The notes under the pieces were generated by a model. The model was not told where the DNA came from. It worked only from the letters and a program-made list of their open reading frames with translations, and made no database searches. From NCBI GenBank assembly GCA_021204885.1, contig JAJPYP010000216.1, positions 1 to 6,751 of the forward strand: a DNA stretch of 6,751 bases, given 5' to 3'. Below, piece after piece: positions 6,492 through 6,751 of this stretch. The stretch comes from Prevotellaceae bacterium (GTDB taxonomy: Bacteria; Bacteroidota; Bacteroidia; Bacteroidales; Bacteroidaceae). The position numbers were made by a program, and so were the translations under genes. Within the stretch, counting starts at the first letter, position 1; the number at the start of each line of letters is the position of its first letter.

Positions 6492-6751
6492 TCAGAACTT
6501 CAATATCAATTCAAAGGTCACCTTATACTGCACGCCGTCCTTGGTGTAGACCAATGCCGGCTTGATGGTATACGTCTGGCCCGCCACGCTCATGCCGGGG
6601 AAGTGTCCGTAGGTAAGCACGAAGGAGTCGGTGTCATACTCCACCCAGATGGGGTCGCCGTCGTTCCAAGAGCCTACATAGCCGTCGGCGGTGCAATAGA
6701 AGCCGTTGTTGGCGGTGTAGGTATAGGACATCGTGCCGTCGGGCTGCTCCA
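6492..6751 (-). CDS. C-terminal end of a DUF4859-like protein (partial)
   Basis: The frame is open from the window edge to TGA at 6494-6492, giving 86 visible residues beginning EQPDGTMSYTYTANNGFYC. The Met encoded at 6731-6729 is probably internal. The pattern of an aromatic/Gly-rich stretch (NNGFYCTADGYVGSWNDGD), then YGHFPG, then GQTYTIKPALVY and an alternating beta-strand tail (VQYKVTFELILKF) resembles, from memory, DUF4859, a small beta-rich domain of Bacteroidetes exported proteins and lipoproteins. Its function is unknown to me. No signal peptide can be seen because the N-terminus lies outside. It runs in the same direction as HTCS, 95 bp upstream, but a terminator lies between. The family call is by pattern only; another beta-sandwich domain is possible. 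Confidence 0.6.
   Translation of the reverse strand, partial: EQPDGTMSYTYTANNGFYCTADGYVGSWNDGDPIWVEYDTDSFVLTYGHFPGMSVAGQTYTIKPALVYTKDGVQYKVTFELILKF

Overview
The window looks like chromosomal DNA from a fairly GC-rich member of the Bacteroidales (Bacteroidota). The evidence is the gene types: a GH97 alpha-glycosidase, a full-length hybrid two-component system (HTCS) regulator with a periplasmic double propeller, and the end of a small secreted-type protein resembling the Bacteroidetes DUF4859 family. These genes are typical of polysaccharide utilization loci (PULs). The genus cannot be fixed from the sequence, and no database search was made.

Layout: (1) 1-1847, + strand, a GH97 enzyme lacking only its extreme N-terminus; its catalytic residues match the retaining branch of the family. 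(2) 1848-2433, a 586-bp gap between two convergent genes, which holds no convincing gene but two dense repeat structures: a 128-bp foldback element (1884-2011) with 20-bp imperfect terminal inverted repeats, and a phased array (2043-2316, degenerate flanks to about 2424) of the palindromic core AAGCGCTTC recurring every 22-23 bp. (3) 2434-6396, - strand, a 1320-residue HTCS sensor-regulator. (4) 6397-6491, - strand, a short leader with an inverted repeat and an intrinsic terminator for the gene upstream of it. (5) 6492-6751, - strand, the C-terminal end of a DUF4859-like protein that runs off the window.

How they may work together: the HTCS should sense a glycan breakdown product in the periplasm and activate nearby PUL genes through its AraC-type domain. 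The GH97 enzyme would cleave alpha-linked terminal sugars (alpha-galactoside-like or related) from the same glycan, and the small upstream protein is probably exported. The link between these genes rests on proximity and family habit only. The most unusual part of the window is the intergenic repeat region, whose function cannot be read from the sequence.
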